A DNA stretch of 24,992 bases, taken from contig JAFUPG010000017.1 in the NCBI GenBank assembly GCA_017481325.1, positions 1 through 24,992 on the forward strand, in the 5' to 3' direction. This document shows positions 8,185 to 15,198 of this stretch, piece after piece. The notes under the pieces are model-generated. The model made no database searches. It was not told where the DNA came from and was given only the letters and a program-made list of their open reading frames with translations. Source of the DNA: Oscillospiraceae bacterium (GTDB lineage: Bacteria; Bacillota_A; Clostridia; Oscillospirales; Oscillospiraceae). Positions within the stretch are counted from its first letter, which is position 1; each line of letters begins with the position of its first letter. The position numbers were made by a program, and so were the translations under genes.

Positions 8185-8913
8185 ATGCTGCGCATGGTCT
8201 TTTTTGACCTGGACGGCACCCTGCTGCCCATGGATCAGGAGGAGTTTATTCAGACCTACTTCCCCCACCTGTGTAAAAAAGTTGCCCCCCTGGGAATAGA
8301 TTCCAAGAAACTGGTCTCCGCCATCTGGGAATTTTTGGGCAGCGTCAGCCAAAACGACGGCTCCCGGAGCAACGAAGCGCTCTTCTGGGAGATCATGACC
8401 GCCCGTTTTGGCGAAGGAATTCGGGAGAAGACCGAGGCGGTCTTTGACGATTTCTATCAAAAGGAATTCAACCTGGCCAAAACCGTCTGCGGCTGCAATC
8501 CCATGGCCAAAACCGTGGTGGACTACCTCCACAGCCGGGGTATCACCCCCCTTCTGGCCACCAATCCCGTCTTCCCCGGCACCGCCACCCGAGCCCGGAT
8601 CCGCTGGGCCGGTCTGCAGCCGGAGGACTTCTGCCACATCACCGTCATGGAAAACAGCGCCTTCGCCAAGCCCAACCCAGTCTATTACGAAAAGCTGCTG
8701 GAACAGGTGGGTGTCAAAGCAGAGGACTGCCTGATGGTGGGCAACGACGTCCAAGAGGACGGTGCCGCCGGGAAGCTGGGCATGCCGGTGTTCTTCCTGA
8801 CGGACTGCCTCATCGACCGCCAAGGCACCGACCTCAGCCCCTACCCCCACGGCAATTTCCAAGACCTGCTGGAATTTCTAAAAAATTCCTTTGCGGCCAA
8901 AAACGGAACGTGA
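8185..8913 (+). CDS. HAD-superfamily hydrolase (phosphatase)
   Basis: 242 aa. The start at 8185 is preferred because AAGGG lies 8 nt upstream and the protein then begins just before motif I; the frame is open further upstream (a GTG at 8161) but that overlaps the ACP gene. Motif I is FFDLDGT (Asp8 nucleophile, Asp10), motif II is the Thr in LLATNP, motif III Lys is in AKPNPVYY, and motif IV is VGNDVQED. A helical cap of about 90 residues sits between motifs I and II. As last gene of the lipid cassette it could dephosphorylate a phosphatidate-like product or a small precursor; the sequence alone does not give the substrate. Its 3' end contains a promoter-like sequence. Confidence 0.8.
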   Translation: MLRMVFFDLDGTLLPMDQEEFIQTYFPHLCKKVAPLGIDSKKLVSAIWEFLGSVSQNDGSRSNEALFWEIMTARFGEGIREKTEAVFDDFYQKEFNLAKTVCGCNPMAKTVVDYLHSRGITPLLATNPVFPGTATRARIRWAGLQPEDFCHITVMENSAFAKPNPVYYEKLLEQVGVKAEDCLMVGNDVQEDGAAGKLGMPVFFLTDCLIDRQGTDLSPYPHGNFQDLLEFLKNSFAAKNGT

Positions 8914-8919
8914 TATAAT
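8891..8919 (+). promoter_or_regulatory. Promoter-like sequence at the 3' end of the HAD gene, facing a gene-free region
   Basis: TTGCGG (8891-8896), 17 bp and a perfect TATAAT (8914-8919) match sigma-A spacing. The only reading frame straight after it is a few codons long, so it either drives an untranslated RNA, is the relic of a lost gene's promoter, or is chance. Confidence 0.4.
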
Positions 8920-9389
8920 GAAGTTACATTCGTTGATGAATGGCGAAGGATGAAGAAGTAAAACCCGTCCCAACGGACGACAAAGGATAAACCGTAGGGG
9001 CGAACCCAAGTGTTCGCCCGTGGCACTACGACTTTCAGAAGCACCCCCGCCGAACCCCGTAGAGGCAGGATACATCCTGCCCGTGGCACCACCGTCAAAT
9101 CGATGTTTATCGGTCTGTTGCCTGCACCATCAATCAACGACTTCCCCCTTTGAAGGGGGACACAGGGGGTTGCTGCTGCCACTATCGTCAAATAGATGTT
9201 TATCGAACTGTTTGCCTGCACCATCAACCGTCGTCGTAGGGCGCGACCACTGGGCGCGCCGAGACTCGCCGCATAACTGCTGAACTTCGTAGGGGCGAAT
9301 CCACGTGTTCGCCCGTGGTGCAGCCTTTAAACAGCACCATTCATCGATACTACGGTACAAACTTACAACTTTGCTCCACTGCGTGGGGC

Positions 9390-9419
9390 GTCACTTTCTT
9401 GCTTCGCCAAGAAAGTGAC
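9390..9419. repeat. Perfect 12-bp inverted repeat hairpin
   Basis: GTCACTTTCTTG (9390-9401) and CAAGAAAGTGAC (9408-9419) are exact reverse complements around a 6-nt loop. There is no T-run, so it is not a classical terminator. Just downstream, 9432-9444 pairs with 9504-9517 (13 of 14 positions, one bulged G), which would close a second, larger stem-loop. Confidence 0.8.
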
Positions 9420-9566
9420 CAAAGAAGGCGACTTGGGGGAGGCGCTCAGATTGTGCTGTGGTAACACTTCTACATTTCGGCACTACCCCCTACAGCCCAA
9501 ATTCGCCCTCCCCCAAGACCCCCTCCCCCGCTGCGCGAAATCGTTATATTGCATTAGCCGTTTTGT

Positions 9567-9693
9567 AAACAGCCCGGCAAATTTCTGTTTGACGGACGAA
9601 ATATTCAAAATCCGTGCCGGAGGCACACCTCAGTTTTTAGTCCTTAGCTCTTAGTTATTAGTTCCTAAACAGACCGGCAAATTTCTGTTTGAC
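9567..9693. repeat. 27-bp direct repeat at exactly 100-bp spacing
   Basis: The segments at 9567-9593 and 9667-9693 are identical except for one base (AGCCCGG versus AGACCGG). Between them lies a GTGCC-GGA-GGCAC hairpin (9614-9626) followed by ACCTCAG and TTAG words. The same order is seen at 168-232, there with a different but still self-complementary stem. Confidence 0.8.
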
Positions 9694-10038
9694 TTACTGC
9701 GTGTAGGACATGGTTTCCTTATTGCTCCATTTTAGGTAACTGTATCGAAATTTGTGTAGTTTACATAATTCTATTATGGTCAATTTATCGAGCGGTTGTG
9801 GTTGCTGTGCCTGTTGGTAGTGCCGCAGGCGATTGATAATCGCCCCTACGAGTTCTAACGATGATTTGTTTGATATGGAGCGTGCCACGGGCAGGATGTA
9901 TCCTGCCCCTACGGATGCTACCGATGGTGCAGTTGATATCGGGTGTGCCACGGGCGTTGGTTGGCGGCTGGGGAAAAAACGATTTTTCACGGGCTGACAT
10001 ATTATCCTTTCGCCCATTTGCTGTCTGTTCTAATTATG

Positions 10039-10067
10039 TTGAAAAACGGAAACGGGTATGATAAAAT
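10039..10067 (+). promoter_or_regulatory. Promoter of the ArsC/Spx-like gene
   Basis: TTGAAA (10039-10044), 17 bp and TAAAAT (10062-10067) lie just ahead of an AAAAAGGAGG ribosome site. The -10 context ATGATAAAATA is nearly the same as at 3784-3794. Confidence 0.55.
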
Positions 10068-10089
10068 AAAGAAAAAGGAGGCGGTATAT

Positions 10090-10443
10090 ATGGTATTTCT
10101 CTGTTATCCAAAGTGCTCTACCTGCCAAAAGGCGCAGAATTGGCTGCAGACCCAAAGTGTGGACTTTAGGCTGCGGAATATCAAAGAGGAGAATCCCACG
10201 GTGGAGGAGCTGCGACTTTGGCAGCAGCGCAGCGGTCAGCCTTTGAAGAAATTCTTCAATACCAGCGGCCTTCTGTATAAAGAGCTGAAGCTGAAAGACC
10301 GTCTCCCCGAGCTGTCGGAGGAGGAACAGCTGGCGCTGCTTTCATCCAACGGCATGCTGGTCAAGCGCCCCTTGCTGATCACCGAAGATAGCGTGCTCAT
10401 TGGTTTCAAGGAAGGACAGTGGGCGGCGCTTCTGCAGAAATAA
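10090..10443 (+). CDS. ArsC/Spx-family thioredoxin-fold protein
   Basis: 117 aa. The ATG at 10090 follows an AAGGAGG site (about 10075-10081); the open frame extends upstream to 9943 but that part has no conserved features and overlaps the promoter. The N-terminus reads FLCYPKCSTCQKA, with a CxxC (Cys9, Cys12) at the position of the ArsC catalytic Cys, and LVKRPLLI in the C-terminal half is the conserved Arg-Pro segment of the family. Members include glutaredoxin-dependent arsenate reductases and the regulators Spx/MgsR. The CxxC and short length fit the 'arsenate reductase-related' subgroup whose function is mostly unproven. No ars genes are nearby, so arsenic resistance is not supported. 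The zinc-ribbon gene starts 13 nt after its stop. Confidence 0.8.
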   Translation: MVFLCYPKCSTCQKAQNWLQTQSVDFRLRNIKEENPTVEELRLWQQRSGQPLKKFFNTSGLLYKELKLKDRLPELSEEEQLALLSSNGMLVKRPLLITEDSVLIGFKEGQWAALLQK

Positions 10444-10456
10444 GGAGGGAAAGATC

Positions 10457-10762
10457 ATGCCTTTTTGCGTAAACTGCGGCAATCCCATCGAGGCGCAGGA
10501 TAACTTTTGCCACACCTGCGGCGCTGCCCTCCATATGCCTGCCAATGCTCCGGCCAATCCCATCAACCCCCACCCGGAGTCCATCCGCATTCTCTCTCAG
10601 CGGGAGCCTCGCTTCCGCATCAAATGCGAATACTGCCTCTGCATTTTCGAATACGGCAGGCAGAATCTGGGCTATCGCACCTGGTATCCCAACGGCTTCG
10701 TCTACTGCCCCCGCTGCGAAAAGCCCCTGCGCCACCACATGAAATACGAGGTCAGGGACTGA
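10457..10762 (+). CDS. Small double zinc-ribbon protein of unknown function
   Basis: 101 aa. The ATG at 10457 has AAGGAGGG (10442-10449) overlapping the previous stop codon; frames open further upstream would overlap the ArsC-like gene. The N-terminal zinc ribbon has Cys4, 7, 18 and 21 with the same spacing as the membrane protein at 3837 (MPFCVNCG versus MAFCVRCG). A Pro/Asn-rich linker follows, then a second putative metal site, CEYC (57-60) and CPRC (84-87). There is no membrane helix or signal peptide. It may bind nucleic acid or protein, but nothing more specific can be supported. Confidence 0.75.
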   Translation: MPFCVNCGNPIEAQDNFCHTCGAALHMPANAPANPINPHPESIRILSQREPRFRIKCEYCLCIFEYGRQNLGYRTWYPNGFVYCPRCEKPLRHHMKYEVRD

Positions 10763-10772
10763 AGAAATTCCC

Positions 10773-10801
10773 TTGACGAAAGGCAAGAACAGCGGTATAA
10801 T
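10773..10801 (+). promoter_or_regulatory. Promoter of coaD
   Basis: TTGACG (10773-10778), 17 bp and TATAAT (10796-10801) form a near-consensus sigma-A promoter, starting 10 nt after the zinc-ribbon stop codon and ending about 32 nt before the coaD start. Confidence 0.75.
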
Positions 10802-10833
10802 CTCCGTGACAATTTCTCAAAGGGAGAGAAACC

Positions 10834-11304
10834 ATGAACAAACGAGCCATCTATCCCGGGTCTTTTGACCCGTTTACCAATGGGCATTTAGATATTGTGA
10901 AAAAGGCGGCGGCGCTGTTTGAGGAGGTTTACATCATCATCGGCGTCAACTCCAAAAAGAAGCGCAGCTTCGATGCCCAGAAGATCCGCTCTGCCATTGA
11001 GGGCGCTCTGGAAGAGAATGCCATTACCAACTGCACCGTCCTGATCCATGACGGTCTGGTGGCGGAGTATGCCAAGATCAACGGCATCAAGTATATGATC
11101 CGTGGCCTCCGGAACAATATGGATTACAACTACGAGGAGAACATCGCTGAGGTCAATAAGCTGATCTATCCCGGTATGGAGTATGTCTACTTCCGTGCGG
11201 AGAATGTGGCGGTCTCCTCCTCCATGGTCAAGGAACTGCTGAGCTACGGACTGGATGTTTCCGCCTATGTTCCGGCCTCTGTCCACAGCATTATTACCAA
11301 ATAA
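10834..11304 (+). CDS. coaD: Phosphopantetheine adenylyltransferase
   Basis: 156 aa, a full-length CoaD. It catalyses the penultimate step of coenzyme A synthesis, 4'-phosphopantetheine plus ATP to dephospho-CoA plus pyrophosphate, in the cytoplasm. The nucleotidyltransferase signature YPGSFDPFTNGH ends at His18 (T/HxGH motif). YMIRGLRNNMDYNYE is the family's substrate-binding block, and VAVSSSMVKEL corresponds to the usual ISSS-x-VRE segment, with Lys in place of Arg. It has its own strong promoter and its own terminator, so it is monocistronic. A ribosome site AAAGGGAGAG precedes the ATG. CoA made here is also the phosphopantetheine donor for the carrier proteins in the lipid cassette. Confidence 0.95.
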   Translation: MNKRAIYPGSFDPFTNGHLDIVKKAAALFEEVYIIIGVNSKKKRSFDAQKIRSAIEGALEENAITNCTVLIHDGLVAEYAKINGIKYMIRGLRNNMDYNYEENIAEVNKLIYPGMEYVYFRAENVAVSSSMVKELLSYGLDVSAYVPASVHSIITK

Positions 11305-11307
11305 GCA

Positions 11308-11340
11308 AAACGCTCAACCGATGGTTGGGCGTTTGTTTTT
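11308..11340 (+). terminator. Rho-independent terminator of coaD
   Basis: A 12-bp stem (11308-11319 with 11323-11334, one G-U) with a 3-nt loop is followed by GTTTTT. It lies 3 nt after the coaD stop codon. Confidence 0.85.
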
Positions 11341-11351
11341 ACTTTGTGTAC

Positions 11352-11379
11352 TTGCATTTACCTGAAAATATGGTATACT
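11352..11379 (+). promoter_or_regulatory. Promoter of the tldD-tldE operon
   Basis: TTGCAT (11352-11357), 16 bp and TATACT (11374-11379) lie about 37 nt upstream of the tldD start and immediately after the coaD terminator. Confidence 0.6.
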
Positions 11380-11416
11380 GAAAGGAAAATGAAGTAGAAA
11401 GAAGGCATGAAAGAAA

Positions 11417-12820
11417 ATGAGCTTTTCGGAATTTTTAGCATCCCGACGGGCGGCGGCCAAGGCGCTGGTGCAGGAGCTGCGCCGGGACTATGGCTACGTC
11501 AGCATCCTGGGCGAGGACATCAAGGAGACCGGTATCCATGCCGACCGCAATACCTCCGGCATCCGCTCCGGCGGATACACCGGCTGCGGCTTCGTGGTAA
11601 AGGTCAGCAAGGGCAGCGTGTTTTTTGAATATTCTCTGGACGATATTGACGGCGACATTTCTCTCCTGGCAGAGAAGATCCGCAGCGGTTTCACCCTGGC
11701 AGCCTCGGTGCAGGAGCAGACCATCGCTCCGGTGGAGCTGCCCGATGAACCTCTGGTGCAGAGCTTCAGCCGTCCTGCGGATCTGGCAGATTACACCGAC
11801 GCTCAGATCCTGGACTTCTGCAAGACCAACTGCGCCAAGCTGCTGGAAAGCAGCGAGAAGCTCCTCAATGCGGTGGTGTCGGTAAACACCCTGGAGATCA
11901 GCAAGCTCTTTATCTCCGAGCATCGTGAGCTGGATCAGTACTACACCTGGATCAACGGCTCCATGGTGGCGGTCTACGGCGACAACGGGAAAGTGGTGCA
12001 GGCTCATGAGAGCGCATATTCCCACCTGCTGTCCCGGGTGCTGGAGGATCTGCCCAAGCTGGCCGAGCCTCTGCTCTATACCGCTCAGAAGCTGACCACC
12101 GCCCAGCCCATTGTCCCCGGTGTCTACGATGTGATCACCGATGCCTCCATCACCGGCCTCATCGCCCACGAGGCCTTCGGCCACGGCGTGGAGCTGGATC
12201 AGTTCGTCAAGGACCGTGCTCTGGCCAAGGAGTATGTGGGCAAATATGTGGCCTCTCCCATCTGCAATATGCGGGACGGTGCAGGCGCTGCCCTCAGCAC
12301 GGCCTCTTATTTCTTCGATGACGACGGCGTTCTGGCCGGCGATACCCAGATCATCAAGGACGGCATCCTGGTCACCGGCATCTCTGATCTGGCCTCTGCG
12401 GTGCAGCTGGGCTTGGCTCCCACCGGCAACGGCCGCAGAGAGTCCACCCGTCGCAAAGCATACTCCCGTATGACCAATACCTTCTTTGAGGCCGGCAAGG
12501 ATAAATTGGAGGATATGATCGCCTCCATTGACCATGGCTATATGCTCTTCCAGACCAGCAACGGTATGGAGGACCCCAAGAACTGGGCGATCCAGTGCGT
12601 TGCCCAGTACGGCATCGAGATCGTAGATGGCAAGCTGACGGAGAACTATGTGGCTCCCGTGGTCATGAGCGGCTATGTGCCCGACCTGCTGCAGTCCATC
12701 TCCATGATCTCCGACTCCATGCGGATCATCGGCGCAGGCAGCTGCGGCAAGGGCTATAAGGAGTGGGTGCGTGTCAGCGACGGCGGCCCCGCATTGAAAG
12801 CGAAGGTGAAACTGGGATGA
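11417..12820 (+). CDS. tldD: TldD-family zinc metalloprotease subunit
   Basis: 467 aa, the usual TldD length. It carries the family's zinc motif HEAFGH (His251, Glu252, His256) in the block IAHEAFGHGVELDQF, and ends in the typical glycine-rich tail with a Cys-Gly-Lys (SCGKGYKEW). TldD forms a heterodimer with TldE that degrades unfolded peptides and matures some modified peptides (established for E. coli and archaeal homologues). The start at 11417 is taken because conservation begins at once; its ribosome site (AAGAAGG) is a little far upstream. A competing ATG at 11407 is in another frame and closes after 73 codons. The downstream partner overlaps by 4 nt. Confidence 0.92.
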   Translation: MSFSEFLASRRAAAKALVQELRRDYGYVSILGEDIKETGIHADRNTSGIRSGGYTGCGFVVKVSKGSVFFEYSLDDIDGDISLLAEKIRSGFTLAASVQEQTIAPVELPDEPLVQSFSRPADLADYTDAQILDFCKTNCAKLLESSEKLLNAVVSVNTLEISKLFISEHRELDQYYTWINGSMVAVYGDNGKVVQAHESAYSHLLSRVLEDLPKLAEPLLYTAQKLTTAQPIVPGVYDVITDASITGLIAHEAFGHGVELDQFVKDRALAKEYVGKYVASPICNMRDGAGAALSTASYFFDDDGVLAGDTQIIKDGILVTGISDLASAVQLGLAPTGNGRRESTRRKAYSRMTNTFFEAGKDKLEDMIASIDHGYMLFQTSNGMEDPKNWAIQCVAQYGIEIVDGKLTENYVAPVVMSGYVPDLLQSISMISDSMRIIGAGSCGKGYKEWVRVSDGGPALKAKVKLG

Positions 12821-14091
12821 AGTACGTTATGGAACAACTGAAAAAAGACAGCCGCATCAGCGACTATCGAATCAATATCCACAGCAAGGAGAGCTACGAG
12901 CTGTTCTTTGTCAAGGGCAAGCTGGAGACCCTCCGCCGCACCGATACCTGCGACAAGGAGGTCACGGTCTACGTGAACCACGGCGAGTGCAAGGGCGAAG
13001 CGCAGTTCTTCATCTATCCCTCCACCACCGAGGCACAGATCGACACCTTTATTGAGGAGGCGGTGCAGAAGGCGCTGCTGATCCATAACAAGAATTTTGA
13101 GCTGCCCGCAGGGGAGCAGGGGACGTTTGCGGTAGACAGCGGCTTCGCCCGGGGCGAGGTCAGCGACCATGCCGCAGCCATCCATCAGGCGGTTTTTGCC
13201 GCCCTGACCGCAGAGGATACGGCACTGAATTCCGTGGAGATCTTCCTGAACAAGCATATCCGCAGCGTGGAAAACAGCCGTGGCCTGAAAAAAGAGCAGG
13301 TCAGCTACGATGCCATGGTGGAGGCCATTCCCACCTACAATGGCAAGGAGCAGAGCGTGGAGCTCTACCTGCAGCATAATTTCGGCAATCCCGACCCCGA
13401 GGATATCACCGCCAAGATCGCCCAGGGGCTGAAAGAGGTCTCCGACCGCTATATCGCCACAAAGCCTGAGACGATTACCGATTGCAAGGTGATCCTTCCG
13501 GAGCAGGAGCTGGCACAGCTGTGCTGGAATATCGCCCGTGGCCTGAATTTTGCCACGGTCTTCTCCGGCAGAAATCTCTTCCGCAAGGGCGATGCCATTC
13601 AGAAAGACCCCACCGGCGACAAGCTGACCATCACCATGCGTGGCGCCATTCCCGGCAGTGTCCGCAGCGCCGCCTTCGATGCCGACGGCGTGGCATTAAA
13701 GGAGCAGACCATTGTCTCAGAGGGTGTGGTGACCGATTATTACGGCTCCAACCGCTACGGCCAGTATCTGGGCGAAACGCCCACCGGCGACCTGCCCTGT
13801 CTGCAGGTAAATCCCGGCAGCGCCGGGGAAGCGGATTTCAGCGAGGGCAAGTGGCTCTCCGTGGTTTCCATGTCCGGTCTGCAGGTGGATTTCTACAAGG
13901 ATTACATCGGCGGCGAAGTCCGTCTGGCCTATTATCACGACGGCGAAAAGACCATTCCCGTCACCGGCATCTCCATCTCCGGCAAGCTGAGCCGGGTGCT
14001 CAGCCGGATCCGTCTTTCCGAGAAGACCACGGTCTATAACGGCTATCAGGGCCCCGAAAAGGCGATCCTGCAGGAAATGCAGGTGTTCTGA
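12817..14091 (+). CDS. pmbA: TldE/PmbA-family protease partner
   Basis: 424 aa. The ATG at 12817 overlaps the tldD stop (ATGA), the normal coupling for this pair; the frame is open to 12763 inside tldD but that part is not conserved. The protein shares the TldD/PmbA fold (N-terminal alpha/beta domain, then a C-terminal beta-rich domain with GRNLFRKGDAIQKD and PCLQVNPGS) but lacks an HExxxH motif, as expected for the non-catalytic subunit. Together with TldD it builds an internal proteolytic chamber. No small precursor peptide or microcin-like gene is visible nearby, so a housekeeping peptide-degrading role is the simplest reading. Confidence 0.9.
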   Translation: MKYVMEQLKKDSRISDYRINIHSKESYELFFVKGKLETLRRTDTCDKEVTVYVNHGECKGEAQFFIYPSTTEAQIDTFIEEAVQKALLIHNKNFELPAGEQGTFAVDSGFARGEVSDHAAAIHQAVFAALTAEDTALNSVEIFLNKHIRSVENSRGLKKEQVSYDAMVEAIPTYNGKEQSVELYLQHNFGNPDPEDITAKIAQGLKEVSDRYIATKPETITDCKVILPEQELAQLCWNIARGLNFATVFSGRNLFRKGDAIQKDPTGDKLTITMRGAIPGSVRSAAFDADGVALKEQTIVSEGVVTDYYGSNRYGQYLGETPTGDLPCLQVNPGSAGEADFSEGKWLSVVSMSGLQVDFYKDYIGGEVRLAYYHDGEKTIPVTGISISGKLSRVLSRIRLSEKTTVYNGYQGPEKAILQEMQVF

Positions 14092-14114
14092 TCTAAAATT
14101 TTTCAGCAAAAGAC

Positions 14115-14142
14115 TTGCAATTTTTTACAAAATGTGTAAAAT
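14115..14142 (+). promoter_or_regulatory. Promoter of the aldolase gene
   Basis: TTGCAA (14115-14120), 16 bp and TAAAAT (14137-14142) are followed by a strong AAGGAGG ribosome site at 14153-14159. No terminator is visible between pmbA and this promoter. Confidence 0.6.
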
Positions 14143-14165
14143 AGATACTCGCAAGGAGGTGGACT

Positions 14166-15191
14166 ATGCTTTCTTTTGAAAACGATTATAATGTAGGCGC
14201 TCATCCCAAACTTTTGCAGCGCCTGACGGAGACCAATCTGCAGCCCCAGACCGGCTATGGCGGAGACGAATTCTGCCAAAGTGCCAAAGAAAAGATCCGC
14301 ATTGCCTGCAATGCGCCGGAGGCGGAGATCTTCTTCCTGGTGGGTGGCACTCAGACCAATGCGGTGGTCATTGACAGCCTGCTGCGCTCTTATGAGGGTG
14401 TCATCGCCGCAAAAACCGGCCATGTGAGCCTCCACGAAGCCGGTGCTATCGAGTATACCGGCCACAAGGTACTGGAGATCCGGGGGCAGGACGGCAAACT
14501 GGCAGCCGCCGATGTGGAGCAGCTGCTTAAGACCTTCTATGCCGATGAGAGCCACGAGCATATGGTGTTCCCCGGCATGGTCTACATCTCCTATCCCACG
14601 GAGCTGGGCACCCTCTACTCCAAGGCAGAGCTGAGCGCCCTTTATGACGTCTGTCGGGCCTATGAGATCCCTCTCTTCATCGACGGCGCCCGTTTGGGCT
14701 ACGGCCTCATGAGCAGCGCCTCCGACCTGAGTCTGCCGGAACTGGCGCAGCTGTGCGATGTGTTCTACATCGGCGGCACCAAGGTGGGCGCCCTCTGCGG
14801 CGAGGCTGTGGTCTTCCCCGGAGGCAGTATGCCCAGGCATTTCCTCACTGTGGTCAAGCAGCACGGTGCGCTTCTGGCCAAGGGCCGGGTGTTGGGTGTG
14901 CAGTTTGATGCCCTCTTTACGGAGGATCTCTATTTTGAGATCAGCCGCAATGCCATATGCCGTGCCGAGGAGCTGAAGGCAGTATTCCGGGAAAAAAACT
15001 GCCGGCTCTGGCGGGAGTCCCCCACCAACCAGCAGTATCTGATCATGGAAAATGCCAAGCTGCCCGCCCTTTCGGAAAAGGTAGCTTACAGCTTCTGGGA
15101 GGCCTATGACGAAAATCACACCGTCATCCGCTTCGTCACCAGCTGGGCAACCACCTCAGAGCAGGTGCAGGCATTGAGAGAGATCTTGTGA
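14166..15191 (+). CDS. Low-specificity L-threonine aldolase-family PLP enzyme
   Basis: 341 aa, typical for the family. It is a fold-type I PLP enzyme that cleaves L-threonine or L-allo-threonine to glycine and acetaldehyde. The PLP lysine is Lys206 in FYIGGTKVGA; FIDGARLGYGL contains the Asp that binds the pyridine nitrogen and the following conserved Arg; VGGTQTNA is the phosphate-binding region and GHVSLHEAGAIE carries the stacking His. It starts from a strong ribosome site and its own promoter. It is not part of a visible pathway with its neighbours. Related beta-eliminating lyases are possible, so the exact amino acid is not certain. Confidence 0.88.
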   Translation: MLSFENDYNVGAHPKLLQRLTETNLQPQTGYGGDEFCQSAKEKIRIACNAPEAEIFFLVGGTQTNAVVIDSLLRSYEGVIAAKTGHVSLHEAGAIEYTGHKVLEIRGQDGKLAAADVEQLLKTFYADESHEHMVFPGMVYISYPTELGTLYSKAELSALYDVCRAYEIPLFIDGARLGYGLMSSASDLSLPELAQLCDVFYIGGTKVGALCGEAVVFPGGSMPRHFLTVVKQHGALLAKGRVLGVQFDALFTEDLYFEISRNAICRAEELKAVFREKNCRLWRESPTNQQYLIMENAKLPALSEKVAYSFWEAYDENHTVIRFVTSWATTSEQVQALREIL

Positions 15192-15198
15192 TTTTAAT

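Larger units (their letters stand above)
8920..10038. repeat. Gene-free, repeat-rich intergenic region of about 1.1 kb
   Basis: No convincing gene. Palindromic units of about 30 bp with conserved edges (GTAGGG at one end, CCCGTGGCAC at the other) and variable, self-complementary interiors lie at 8994-9026, 9059-9089, 9236-9261 and 9289-9321 in + orientation, and at 9820-9849, 9882-9912 and partially from 9945 in - orientation. The unit at 9882-9912 is almost the exact reverse complement of 9059-9089. The word ATAGATGTTTATCGAACTG (9192-9210) matches the left end of the window in reverse. TTAG-word tracts recur at 9634-9668. All short frames here have no recognisable domain and lie across repeats. 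Confidence 0.65.

Noticed and set aside
9415..9654. 79-codon + strand frame in the repeat region
   Set aside because: It spans a stem-loop and one copy of a direct repeat, has no ribosome site and no domain.
8994..9912. CRISPR array
   Set aside because: Units are palindromic, in both orientations, irregularly spaced and variable inside, with no constant-length spacers and no cas genes.
10090..10443. Arsenic resistance function for the ArsC-like protein
   Set aside because: The family includes Spx-type regulators and uncharacterised members, and no arsR, arsB or acr3 gene is adjacent.
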